Shown here piece after piece: positions 18,770 to 27,321 of a stretch of 43,847 nucleotides of DNA (the stretch's first letter is position 1; each line of letters starts with the position of its first letter). The stretch is from Candidatus Parvarchaeota archaeon (GTDB taxonomy: Archaea > Nanobdellota > Nanobdellia > Parvarchaeales > Parvarchaeaceae). The translations under genes were made by a program, and so were the position numbers. The DNA lies in the NCBI GenBank assembly GCA_023380615.1, contig JAMCRO010000027.1, positions 1 through 43,847 of the forward strand. The letters are read 5' to 3'. The notes beneath the pieces are model-generated. The model searched no databases and was not told the origin of the DNA. It was given only the letters and a program-made list of their open reading frames with translations.

Positions 18770-19840
18770 TTAACTATCAAGCTCGTTCTTCCTGATGAAT
18801 TCGATAAACTGCTTTAAATTCTTTACCCTGTTTTCCCCTGCCGCTTTGACAACTCTGTTTCTTACCGCAAGATCAAATGATTTAAGCCTTAGGTCTGCTA
18901 TTAAACCGATATCTGCATCAATTTCATCCAGCTTTCTGAATGAGCTAAAAAGGTTTCTAGCAACCTCTTCCGGCCGGTTATTGCTACCAAGGATTATTTT
19001 TTCACCGCCGTTTACCTTTGTTCTGTATTCATAAGGTATCAAAGCGGCAAACTTGACATTTTCTGATTCAAGAAACCTGCTTGCAGAGATTAGTTCATTT
19101 ATGCTGTTAAACAAAAACAATGGCTTCTTGGGGGAGTAATGCCTGTATTTCATGCCCGGTGACAGAACCTTTCCCTTTTTTACGGTTTTGTTTATGCTTT
19201 TTGAAACTTTTATCTTACCTAAAAAATTTTCCAGTTTATTTACATCATAAGAACCGGGCCTAAGCAGCCTATAAGGTTTTCTACTTACATCTACGACCGT
19301 TGATTCCAGTCCAAATCTTGATCTGCCGCCGTCAATTATCACTGCAACTTTTCCAAAGAAATCCGCAACTGCATGCCTTGCCTCGGTTGCGCTTGGAAAG
19401 GTAGAGATGTTTGCACTTGGCGCAGCTATGGGAACACCGCTTTCTTTTATTAATTCCAAAGCAATCCTATTGCTTGGCATCCTCACTGCTACAGTATCCA
19501 AACCGGCCGTAACCGTTTTAGGTAGGCCCCTCCTTTTAAAGATAAAAGTCATAGGGCCGGGCCATAACTTTCTTAAAACTCCGAGCAAATTATCCGGGAC
19601 AACTGCCACTTCTTTAAGCTGATCAAAGCTGCAGATGTGCACAATTAAAGGATTATCGGCTGCCCTGTTCTTTACTTTAAATATTTCTCTGCATGCCTTT
19701 TCATTGAAAACACTGGCTCCGATTCCATAAACCGTTTCAGTGGGAAAAACCACTAGCTTTCCGCTTTTAATTTGATTTGCCGCGTATCTTATGCCCTTTC
19801 TGTCAATGCTATTTTCAGACATCTTAATTATCCTTGTCAT
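18770..19840 (-). CDS. sua5: L-threonylcarbamoyladenylate synthase (Sua5/YciO/YrdC)
   Basis: 'GKLVVFPTETVYGIGASVFNEKACREIFKVKNRAADNPLIVHI', 'WPGPMTFIFKRR', 'VAVRMPSN', 'PIAAPSANIS'; Sua5-length C-terminal extension. Confidence 0.95.
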   Translation of the reverse strand: MTRIIKMSENSIDRKGIRYAANQIKSGKLVVFPTETVYGIGASVFNEKACREIFKVKNRAADNPLIVHICSFDQLKEVAVVPDNLLGVLRKLWPGPMTFIFKRRGLPKTVTAGLDTVAVRMPSNRIALELIKESGVPIAAPSANISTFPSATEARHAVADFFGKVAVIIDGGRSRFGLESTVVDVSRKPYRLLRPGSYDVNKLENFLGKIKVSKSINKTVKKGKVLSPGMKYRHYSPKKPLFLFNSINELISASRFLESENVKFAALIPYEYRTKVNGGEKIILGSNNRPEEVARNLFSSFRKLDEIDADIGLIADLRLKSFDLAVRNRVVKAAGENRVKNLKQFIEFIRKNELDS

Positions 19841-21006
19841 GCACTAAGTTTCCACCTCCTGAAATTAATATTGTTTAATACAAGCAAAACAAGTATAAGC
19901 AAGATTATAAAAACAAAGGTAATCTTAAAACCAACATCGTCTATTGAAAAGCCTGATAATGTCGGCAGAACAACGCCGACTGCCATCATTATTGCAAAGA
20001 AGTAGCTATTTGCAGCGTTTCTGAATCTGGCCTTAAATGACCTGCCAAGCGTAATTATCGAAACTGGGTACGCAAACCCATGCGGTATACCCAAAATCAG
20101 AAATGAAACTATGAATATGTCTAAATTCCTCGAAAAAATCATTACTGTTATACCTATGAGCGTCAAAATGATGGTTTCATTCATCATAAATTTTATGTTG
20201 TGGGGAGGTTTAACTGATAGGTAAATTCTGGATAAAAACGACGTAAGAAAAAACAATGAAAATACCAGTGTAACAAAAGAGAGGGAGATGTTGAAAGTGT
20301 CCTTTTCGTAGATTCCCGCAAATGCTATCAATACCGCAAAGGGTATGTTATACGCCATTATATTGAAAACAGCCGAACGGAAACCGTAGTTTGAAAACAC
20401 TTTAATCTTCATCTTTTTCTCCTTTTCAACCGGAAACTTCATGAAAGGAGAAAGAACAAACGAAATGAAACCGAATAACGCAAATATCAGAAAAGCCTCC
20501 CTTATGCTTACAAATTTTAGAAGCTCTGATTCTATTAACGGCCCTATTATAAGGCTAAAACTCAATATAACTGTGTACATAGATAGAATCCGGTCCCTTG
20601 TCTTTGTATCCTTAAAAAGCCCCGCGGCAGTTATTATGTTCGGCATTATAAAGCCTAAAAGGATACCCATTATTGCTGCCAATACCCAGATGCTGTAAAA
20701 ATTGGAAACCCATATGCCGATGAATACAAGCATATAAACAAAATTGGAGCTTACAAATGCTATGCGCCTTTTGTTTGCCGACAGCTTGGCATTTAAAATG
20801 GCAGTTGTAAGAAAGGTAGTAAAGGACAGTAAAGCCGCTATTAACCCCACTTCTGTTTCTGAAAAACCGAAGTAATACTTCACAAGGAGCGGAACAGAAG
20901 TTGTAAGCATGTTATTGCTTGCACGTATTGAAAATGTTATTATCATTATAGTCAAAACTATACGAAAAAACGAGATGCTGGAATCTTTAACCCTATTTTT
21001 TACCAT
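19837..21006 (-). CDS. MFS transporter
   Basis: 12 hydrophobic segments, MFS-like architecture; 4-nt overlap with sua5. Confidence 0.85.
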   Translation of the reverse strand: MVKNRVKDSSISFFRIVLTIMIITFSIRASNNMLTTSVPLLVKYYFGFSETEVGLIAALLSFTTFLTTAILNAKLSANKRRIAFVSSNFVYMLVFIGIWVSNFYSIWVLAAIMGILLGFIMPNIITAAGLFKDTKTRDRILSMYTVILSFSLIIGPLIESELLKFVSIREAFLIFALFGFISFVLSPFMKFPVEKEKKMKIKVFSNYGFRSAVFNIMAYNIPFAVLIAFAGIYEKDTFNISLSFVTLVFSLFFLTSFLSRIYLSVKPPHNIKFMMNETIILTLIGITVMIFSRNLDIFIVSFLILGIPHGFAYPVSIITLGRSFKARFRNAANSYFFAIMMAVGVVLPTLSGFSIDDVGFKITFVFIILLILVLLVLNNINFRRWKLSA

Positions 21007-21012
21007 TAAGCC

Positions 21013-21231
21013 TTACTTATATTTTATTCTCATTATCTTGAATAAGCCTTTCCAACGGTATAAAACAAGCCAGCCTAATCCCAGATACACTATCCCTATC
21101 AAGCTTGCTCCGTTAGGACCGAAATATTTGGTTAAGAAAACAAGTATTAAAACAAAGCCGACTAAAAAGTAAAGTATTACAACGGAAAAGAATATTTTCT
21201 TCTTTTTGCTGCTCAATGCTTCGATTATCAT
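21013..21231 (-). CDS. small two-TM membrane protein
   Basis: 72 aa ORF immediately upstream of the MFS gene on the same strand. Confidence 0.55.
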   Translation of the reverse strand: MIIEALSSKKKKIFFSVVILYFLVGFVLILVFLTKYFGPNGASLIGIVYLGLGWLVLYRWKGLFKIMRIKYK

Positions 21232-21312
21232 TAATAATTAATAATGCATTCAGTTATATCGTTTTAAGAGGAATGAAAAGGTATTTATATTATAACTAAT
21301 CACTATTTTAAA

Positions 21313-22452
21313 ATGAACAATTATATAAAAAACCTTAGAAAATACTCCCAAAGGGAGGGTTTCTTTGATGGCGAATGGTACGGCTTTAAAGAGCCATTTG
21401 AAAAGGCACTTTCAAGTAATAACAATGAAGATGGTATGCTGCTTTGGCTTAAAGCAGTAGCAAAATACCATATAAATGAAGGCACCGGTTCAACATACTG
21501 GATAGAAAGAGCAAAATCCGGCGGGATAACAAATGAAAAGATAGACAAGGCTGAAAGTTTAGACTCGCTTGTTTCACTGCTTGGAAATTCGGATTCTGGC
21601 CTTTTAAAGAAAGAGAACGGATACAAAGATTATTACATGCCGAAAAACTTTAAACTGGAAGACATGTTCAAAAGCTCCTCTTCTGGAACAACTGGGCCGG
21701 CAAAGACCGTTTATCACACCCCCCAGTCTTTGTCTGTTTCTGCGGTGAATGAATATACTGGGATAAAGGCACAGTATCCTGTAAAGGGGCTAAAAGACAA
21801 GAAACTATTGGCCGCTGGTCCAGTAGGCGCTTATCAGGAAGAACACAGAAAACTTGCAGAGCTTCTTGGAATGGAATATGTGGGAAATGAATTTGAAACA
21901 AAGGGATTGAAACTGCTAAGTCCACAAGAGATGATGCAGGCAATGAAGCCTGTAATGGAAAAGGAAGCTTACGTATTGAAGCAGGGCAACATTGGAATAG
22001 CTACGGCTGCAATGGAGATGCTTTCAATGCTGCCTAAAGACCTGTTTTATGATACTGATTTAATAAAAGTTTCAGGTACGCAGATAACTTCAGAGGGATT
22101 AAAGAAGGCTGAAGAAAAAACCGGTAAAAAACTTATACCAATGTACGGCCATTACGCAGGAAAATCTTCAATAGGTTTTGCAGACGGAGTTAGCATAGTT
22201 CATATAGGCGGCAACAGAATCTATTTCAGCAGCGACATAGCTTATTTCCCAGCATTTCCAGTTACATATATTTATATGAACAATAACGGAAACCCGGCGG
22301 CATATGATCAAAAAGCGCAAACAAAGATGATAGTTGCCTTTCTTTTTACGGCACTTATAAATGATGAAGATTATGCCGTAAAAAGAAAGGCAACAAAAGC
22401 AACAAAGTCATTTAAGAAAATAGACGGAATCTCGGACCTGTCAAGATCCTGA
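21313..22452 (+). CDS. ANL-superfamily adenylating enzyme lacking a canonical C-terminal domain (LuxE acyl-protein-synthetase-like)
   Basis: 'FKSSSSGTTGPAKTVYHTPQSL' matches the ANL P-loop (SSGTTGxxK); 'PMYGHYAGKSS' may replace the YGxTE motif; length about 380 aa. Confidence 0.7.
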   Translation: MNNYIKNLRKYSQREGFFDGEWYGFKEPFEKALSSNNNEDGMLLWLKAVAKYHINEGTGSTYWIERAKSGGITNEKIDKAESLDSLVSLLGNSDSGLLKKENGYKDYYMPKNFKLEDMFKSSSSGTTGPAKTVYHTPQSLSVSAVNEYTGIKAQYPVKGLKDKKLLAAGPVGAYQEEHRKLAELLGMEYVGNEFETKGLKLLSPQEMMQAMKPVMEKEAYVLKQGNIGIATAAMEMLSMLPKDLFYDTDLIKVSGTQITSEGLKKAEEKTGKKLIPMYGHYAGKSSIGFADGVSIVHIGGNRIYFSSDIAYFPAFPVTYIYMNNNGNPAAYDQKAQTKMIVAFLFTALINDEDYAVKRKATKATKSFKKIDGISDLSRS

Positions 22453-22453
22453 A

Positions 22454-23809
22454 TCAGTAGTGTTCTATTCCTCTTTTATCTACAATCTTGGGACCCTTTA
22501 GTTTCTTAGGATCGTAGAAAGGAATTTTGTCTTTATCAACTAATTCTGCATCAAGCGAAGCCAATTTTTTGTCTATTACATATTTTAGCTCCATTTCTTC
22601 CTTGGATAGCTTATCTAAAATTAAATTAAGCAATTCCTCTTTACTGCCCTTAAATTCGTTTCTATAGAAGTAAAAGGTAATTTTATCCAAACCGTTTTCT
22701 CTTGTTATCTCTGCGTATCCCTCTCCCAAATTTAATTTTCTTGATGCGAAAGCAAGGACATCGTCTATTATAATATCGTCTAATTTTGACACACTAAAGT
22801 TGACAAGCTTATTTGTCCTGCCAAGAAATTCGAGATACATATAATCTTTGTCTATGCCGATAAACCTAACTTTTTCCTTTGTGTTGTAATTTATTAAAGG
22901 TGCATGATCATAGCCTTTTAATCCTTTGCTTGTCAAAAGTAATTCGCCTTCAATACCTTTAAGTTTACTGTTAGAAGGATAGTAAACCTTACCGTCGGAG
23001 TAAATACCAAATTCATTGTTATACCTGGAGACTTTAAATATGGATGTATCTGGCATTCTTTCGCTCTTCAACATTTCCTCTGTGTAAAACTTGCTACCAC
23101 AAACTCTTTCTGTTGAAGCAAGTAAATTTATTATGCCCTTTACTGATATAAGCGAATAAAGTAGCCTACTTCTCTCCAAATTTAAAGGCTCCCCTCCCAA
23201 TGCAATGTATATTTCATTTTTGCATGCCAAATTATTTAAGTCTTCTCTGGTTTTATTATCCAAATTATATATCTCCCTGAATAAAAGAGACGGTAACCCC
23301 GTTATAAGTATAGTTTTATTCATTTTTGAATGCGAATCTAGTATACTGTCGCATTTTTTCAAAATTTCCAGGAGGCCCTGGCCAGGCCCAGGATTTAATT
23401 CTATTGAGTTTCCAAATTCTGATATAGCGGACATTCCAACTCCGCTTATAGCGGGCCTTGGAGGGGCTATATTTACAGTTATATAAGGCATACTGCCAAG
23501 TAAATCTTGGTACATATTTATGAAAGCTTCACCCAAAATCTTAATATCCTCGTAAGTTGCAGGTATAACTTTAGGCTTCCCAGTTGAACCAGAGGTTTGA
23601 AACAACGATATATTTGTTCTTATATTGGGTATAAATTTATAAAAATCATCAATAAAGCTTTCTCCTGAAATAACAGGCACATTTTTAAATGTGTATTCTA
23701 AACCTTTAGAGTCTAAATTCTTTAAAGCCCTATATGAGCTTGACTTATAAAAATCTATATTCTTTAATGCATATTCAAAAACCGGTCTAACTTTAGGTTT
23801 TGATTTCAT
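22454..23809 (-). CDS. ANL-superfamily adenylating enzyme (PaaK / coenzyme F390 synthetase-like)
   Basis: 'FQTSGSTGKPKVIPAT' P-loop; 'INLLASTERVCGS' A5-like; 'EFLGRTNKLVNFSVSKLDD' A8-like hinge. Confidence 0.8.
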   Translation of the reverse strand: MKSKPKVRPVFEYALKNIDFYKSSSYRALKNLDSKGLEYTFKNVPVISGESFIDDFYKFIPNIRTNISLFQTSGSTGKPKVIPATYEDIKILGEAFINMYQDLLGSMPYITVNIAPPRPAISGVGMSAISEFGNSIELNPGPGQGLLEILKKCDSILDSHSKMNKTILITGLPSLLFREIYNLDNKTREDLNNLACKNEIYIALGGEPLNLERSRLLYSLISVKGIINLLASTERVCGSKFYTEEMLKSERMPDTSIFKVSRYNNEFGIYSDGKVYYPSNSKLKGIEGELLLTSKGLKGYDHAPLINYNTKEKVRFIGIDKDYMYLEFLGRTNKLVNFSVSKLDDIIIDDVLAFASRKLNLGEGYAEITRENGLDKITFYFYRNEFKGSKEELLNLILDKLSKEEMELKYVIDKKLASLDAELVDKDKIPFYDPKKLKGPKIVDKRGIEHY

Positions 23810-23811
23810 AA

Positions 23812-24333
23812 TTAAATTTCCGATATAAATTTACATTCTGCATCTCCTTTTGCTTTGCAGTATATCTCTTTCGTTGAATATTTTTTATCTAACAAACCTG
23901 TAAAAAGTGAATTTAAGCCGCCGGCTAAAAAAAAGCAAACCGGCTTTTCTGACTTACCGAATATATTAAGATACGCTTCCGCTAATGGGGAAGGATTAAG
24001 AGTAGTTAGAACTTTATCTTTATTGAAATTAAAAACTAATTTTCCAAGACCTGAAGTTGCAACCACATTTGATACCAAATCAAGAGTTTTGTTTATATTA
24101 TTATCAAATCTATTTTTATAATCACCCACTATTCCAGCTATACTAATTGAACCTGCGTTGTATGCTTCATTTTCGTCATATTTTATAAGCTTCCCGATTA
24201 AAGATACGAATATACTCATATTTATAAGAACACCGGGCCTATTCATCAGTAACAACCTGTTGTTCTCAAATTTTATGTTTTTAGTCAGAAGCATCTCATT
24301 TAAGAAGTTATTGGGGCTAACTTCATTTAACAT
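23812..24333 (-). CDS. V4R-domain protein
   Basis: C-terminal 'KEIYCKAKGDAECKFISEI' matches the V4R terminal 'C.a.GdxxCxF' pattern. Confidence 0.75.
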   Translation of the reverse strand: MLNEVSPNNFLNEMLLTKNIKFENNRLLLMNRPGVLINMSIFVSLIGKLIKYDENEAYNAGSISIAGIVGDYKNRFDNNINKTLDLVSNVVATSGLGKLVFNFNKDKVLTTLNPSPLAEAYLNIFGKSEKPVCFFLAGGLNSLFTGLLDKKYSTKEIYCKAKGDAECKFISEI

Positions 24334-24988
24334 ATATGCCGCCTTTGTCTATCCTCATTGGAAGCATTGACCTATCATTGTTCGTTCTTCTCATTTTTAT
24401 TATCTGCATGCTTCTGTCGAAATCGCCACCTAAACCTGTGTAGAAAAGCTCTATCACCGCATCCGAAAGGTATTCGCCACTGAAATAAAGCGTGTCATTG
24501 TCAGAAACCTGCGGCTGCTCGTCAGTAACTATTGCAGTCACCTTGAACTTTTTAAGTTCGGTAACCAAATCCAGCATGAATTTCCTGAATTTGCCCCTGT
24601 CCTCCATGTACATTGAGATTGCAGACAAAGAATCAATTACTACCCTGGAAACCTTGTTTTCATTGATTACATCGAGCACTCCCAGATATTCAAAATTTAT
24701 CGGTGAATTAAATGAAACTATTAGTTTTTTATTGGAAACGAAATTTCTTATATCATTGAAGCCAATTGCCTCCATATCGAGTATTAAATCATCAACGTTT
24801 TCTTCAAATGACACCAAAAGACAGGTTTCTCCGTTCTTTAAACCTTCATGTAAAAATGACATTCCAAGAAGTGACTTTCCGGAGCCCGGTCCGCCCAATA
24901 CGCTTATTACAGAACCGACTTCAAATCCGCCCTCTATCTTTTCATCGAGGCCATGTACACCTGTAGCTATCCTTTTTATTTCTGTCAT
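24323..24988 (-). CDS. KaiC/RAD55-like RecA-superfamily ATPase (single domain)
   Basis: 'GVHGLDEKIEGGFEVGSVISVLGGPGSGKSLLGMSFLHEGLKNGETCLLVSFEE', Walker B 'RVVIDSLSAI'. Confidence 0.93.
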   Translation of the reverse strand: MTEIKRIATGVHGLDEKIEGGFEVGSVISVLGGPGSGKSLLGMSFLHEGLKNGETCLLVSFEENVDDLILDMEAIGFNDIRNFVSNKKLIVSFNSPINFEYLGVLDVINENKVSRVVIDSLSAISMYMEDRGKFRKFMLDLVTELKKFKVTAIVTDEQPQVSDNDTLYFSGEYLSDAVIELFYTGLGGDFDRSMQIIKMRRTNNDRSMLPMRIDKGGIYVK

Positions 24989-25057
24989 AGTAATTACTAT
25001 GTAATAATATAGAAAATTGTATTTAATAAACTTTTGTATTTTGTCTTTTAATAGAAA

Positions 25058-26023
25058 TCAGTTACTATCCTCCTGAGTTTTTTCTTCCTTTTCATTATCG
25101 TTTTTATCAGGTACATTCTTTACATTGCTCTTCTCAAACAGGTCTTTTATTCCTTCAACTCCGACAGGCGTTGGTATGCTGAAACCTTTACTGTCCGTTG
25201 GGATGAATATCATGAGGTTTTTACCGCTCAAGCTTATTTCATACATCATATTAAGCGACCTTAACTGCATTGCAAACAAATCTTTTTTATACTTTGAACT
25301 TGCCTCTATTATTTTATCCGCAGCAAGAGATTCGCTTTCTGCTAATTTAACTCTTGCCTGTTTTTCTCTGTCCGCTACTGCTACTCTAGCCATTGCATCC
25401 TGTAAATCAGGAGGTATGCTTACGTCTCTTATTTCAACGGATATTGCCTCTATTCCCCAGTCTGCTACCCTGTCCTGTATCAAGTTCTTTACGTCCTTGC
25501 CTATTACATCTCTTCCTGCAAGCATTTCAGATAATTCGGTTTTACCGATTATATCCCTCAAAGCAGTCTGTGCTGCTAGTTGAACGGAATCTCTGTAAAT
25601 CTGAACATTCAGAACGGCATTCTCCGAATTTAGGACCTTCCAGAAAAGAAGCGCATCTACATCAACAGGAACGTTGTCCTTTGTAAGTGTCTTCTCTGCC
25701 TTGAAAATAGTGTTGATTACCCTTAAATCCAATGTGATTGGGGTAGTCTGCACAAATGGTATCAGTATATGTATGCCTGGCCCCATTATACCAACATACT
25801 TTCCAAATGAAAGAACGGCTTTTCTGTTCCATTGATTAACTACCCTTATGGCGGCCACTAAAAACACTAGGAAAAGCAATACTGCAACCCCTATCCCAGC
25901 ATATAAATTTACAATTGAAACCAGATAGCCTACAACCGCAGGGATAATAATCACAAAAAGGATGCCTAATGCATCCCCATTAAAGTTTTTCATCTCTGCT
26001 GCCATAACTATTAAGCAAAACAT
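25058..26023 (-). CDS. SPFH/stomatin-family (slipin) membrane protein
   Basis: 'GPGIHILIPFVQTTPITLDLRV', 'AAQTALRDIIGKTELSEMLAGRDVIG', 'WGIEAISVEIRDVSIPPDLQDAMARVAVADREKQARV'. Confidence 0.95.
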   Translation of the reverse strand: MFCLIVMAAEMKNFNGDALGILFVIIIPAVVGYLVSIVNLYAGIGVAVLLFLVFLVAAIRVVNQWNRKAVLSFGKYVGIMGPGIHILIPFVQTTPITLDLRVINTIFKAEKTLTKDNVPVDVDALLFWKVLNSENAVLNVQIYRDSVQLAAQTALRDIIGKTELSEMLAGRDVIGKDVKNLIQDRVADWGIEAISVEIRDVSIPPDLQDAMARVAVADREKQARVKLAESESLAADKIIEASSKYKKDLFAMQLRSLNMMYEISLSGKNLMIFIPTDSKGFSIPTPVGVEGIKDLFEKSNVKNVPDKNDNEKEEKTQEDSN

Positions 26024-26086
26024 GGGGTTAAATAGTTTTTATGTAAACGATTAAAGTAATAAATAGAACAGATTATTACAGTTAAT

Positions 26087-26590
26087 ATGAAAGGTCTTTT
26101 TCCTTTAAGCATAAAAATAGGCCAGATACAGGGAGTAATCTCGATACTAAAGGAATATGACGGTAAAATTTCTTTGCAGGAACTTTCCGATGAGGCACTT
26201 GAGCAGGCAGATGACCTTGTCAATGTACTGCAGGCCTGCAAACTTCTTGGATTCATAAAAATAGACAAGGGAGAAATAAAACTTAATAAAAAACTTGAAA
26301 AGAGGAATTTCCATGAAATAAATACGGAAATAAGAAAGAACTTATTGAAAATGGAGCCGTTTTTAGAAATAACCAAAGCGATAAGAAAAAACAAAAGAAT
26401 AACAACCACCGAACTATTTCAGGATCTGATAAAAAAAGGCGTCATACCCTACAGAAATAACTTATCAGGAATAGCCGCTTTCAAAAAGGACCTGCTGATA
26501 ATAGGGATAAGGCTTGAGATACTTGCATATGATCATGAAAATGACATTTGGAAAATCGCAGGCAAAAAAGATTCACTCGGCAAAGATTGA
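26087..26590 (+). CDS. stand-alone AAA-associated C-terminal domain protein (AAA_assoc_C-like)
   Basis: 'FPLSIKIGQIQGVISILKEYDGKISLQELSDEALEQADDLVNVLQACKLLGF...FHEINTEIRKNLLKMEPF' resembles the domain usually fused to NitT/TauT-type ABC ATPases. Confidence 0.75.
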   Translation: MKGLFPLSIKIGQIQGVISILKEYDGKISLQELSDEALEQADDLVNVLQACKLLGFIKIDKGEIKLNKKLEKRNFHEINTEIRKNLLKMEPFLEITKAIRKNKRITTTELFQDLIKKGVIPYRNNLSGIAAFKKDLLIIGIRLEILAYDHENDIWKIAGKKDSLGKD

Positions 26591-27319
26591 ATATATCTCA
26601 TTTACTTTCTTTCTGAATTCCCTGCTTCCCCTGTCCCTTGGCCTTTTTATATCGACATTCAGTATCTTTTTTACAACAGAAGGCTTGTTTGACAGCACAA
26701 CTATCTTATCAGACATCTCTACAGCTTCTTCTATGTTGTGAGACACCATTACAATGCATTTTGGCAGCGTTTTTTTGTCCTTTAAAACCTCCACAACGGT
26801 TTTACGAAGGCTGTTTGCGGTAAGTTCATCCAAAGAGCTGAAAGGCTCGTCCATTAAAAGAAGGATTGGATTTGATACCAAGGCACGCGCAAGCCCTACT
26901 CTCTGCTTCATCCCCCCGCTTAAAAGATTCGGATAAGCATCTTCAAAACCCTTTAATTCCAGCTTATAAAGCATCTCTAATGCAATTTTCTCCCTTTCTT
27001 CTTCCGTCATTGACTTTGAAGCCAAGCCTATCTTCACGTTTTCAAGGTTTGAAAGCCACGGCAAAAGTGCAAAATCCTGAAAGACAAATGAGATGCTGTT
27101 TGATGGCCCGTTTATTTTCTTTCCAGTCAGCACTACATTCCCGCTATCTGACTTTATTAAACCGGCTATTATCCTGAGGAGTGTGCTCTTTCCGCAGCCG
27201 GAAGGGCCGATTATTGAAACAAACTCCGATTCATTTGCTGAGAATGATATTCCATTCAATACTGTTAATCCGCTTTTCGGATATGCAAAATTTATTTTTT
27301 CAACGTTTAGGAATGCCAT
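26573..27319 (-). CDS. ABC transporter ATP-binding protein, nitrate/sulfonate (NitT/TauT) type
   Basis: 'GPSGCGKSTLLRIIAGL', 'LLSGGMKQRVGLARAL', 'LLLMDEPFSSLD'. Confidence 0.93.
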   Translation of the reverse strand: MAFLNVEKINFAYPKSGLTVLNGISFSANESEFVSIIGPSGCGKSTLLRIIAGLIKSDSGNVVLTGKKINGPSNSISFVFQDFALLPWLSNLENVKIGLASKSMTEEEREKIALEMLYKLELKGFEDAYPNLLSGGMKQRVGLARALVSNPILLLMDEPFSSLDELTANSLRKTVVEVLKDKKTLPKCIVMVSHNIEEAVEMSDKIVVLSNKPSVVKKILNVDIKRPRDRGSREFRKKVNEIYSIFAE

Positions 27320-27321
27320 AA

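Noticed and set aside
24492-25125. Plus-strand 170-aa ORF (24492-25004) antisense to the KaiC-like gene
   Set aside because: Shadow ORF over a gene with clear Walker motifs; low-complexity Ser/Thr-rich translation without a recognisable domain.
25125-25686. Plus-strand ORFs (152 aa and 97 aa) antisense to the SPFH gene
   Set aside because: Antisense to a confidently identified slipin CDS; no independent motif.
26011-26409. Minus-strand 132-aa ORF antisense to the AAA-associated gene
   Set aside because: Shadow ORF overlapping a better-supported CDS and the slipin start region.
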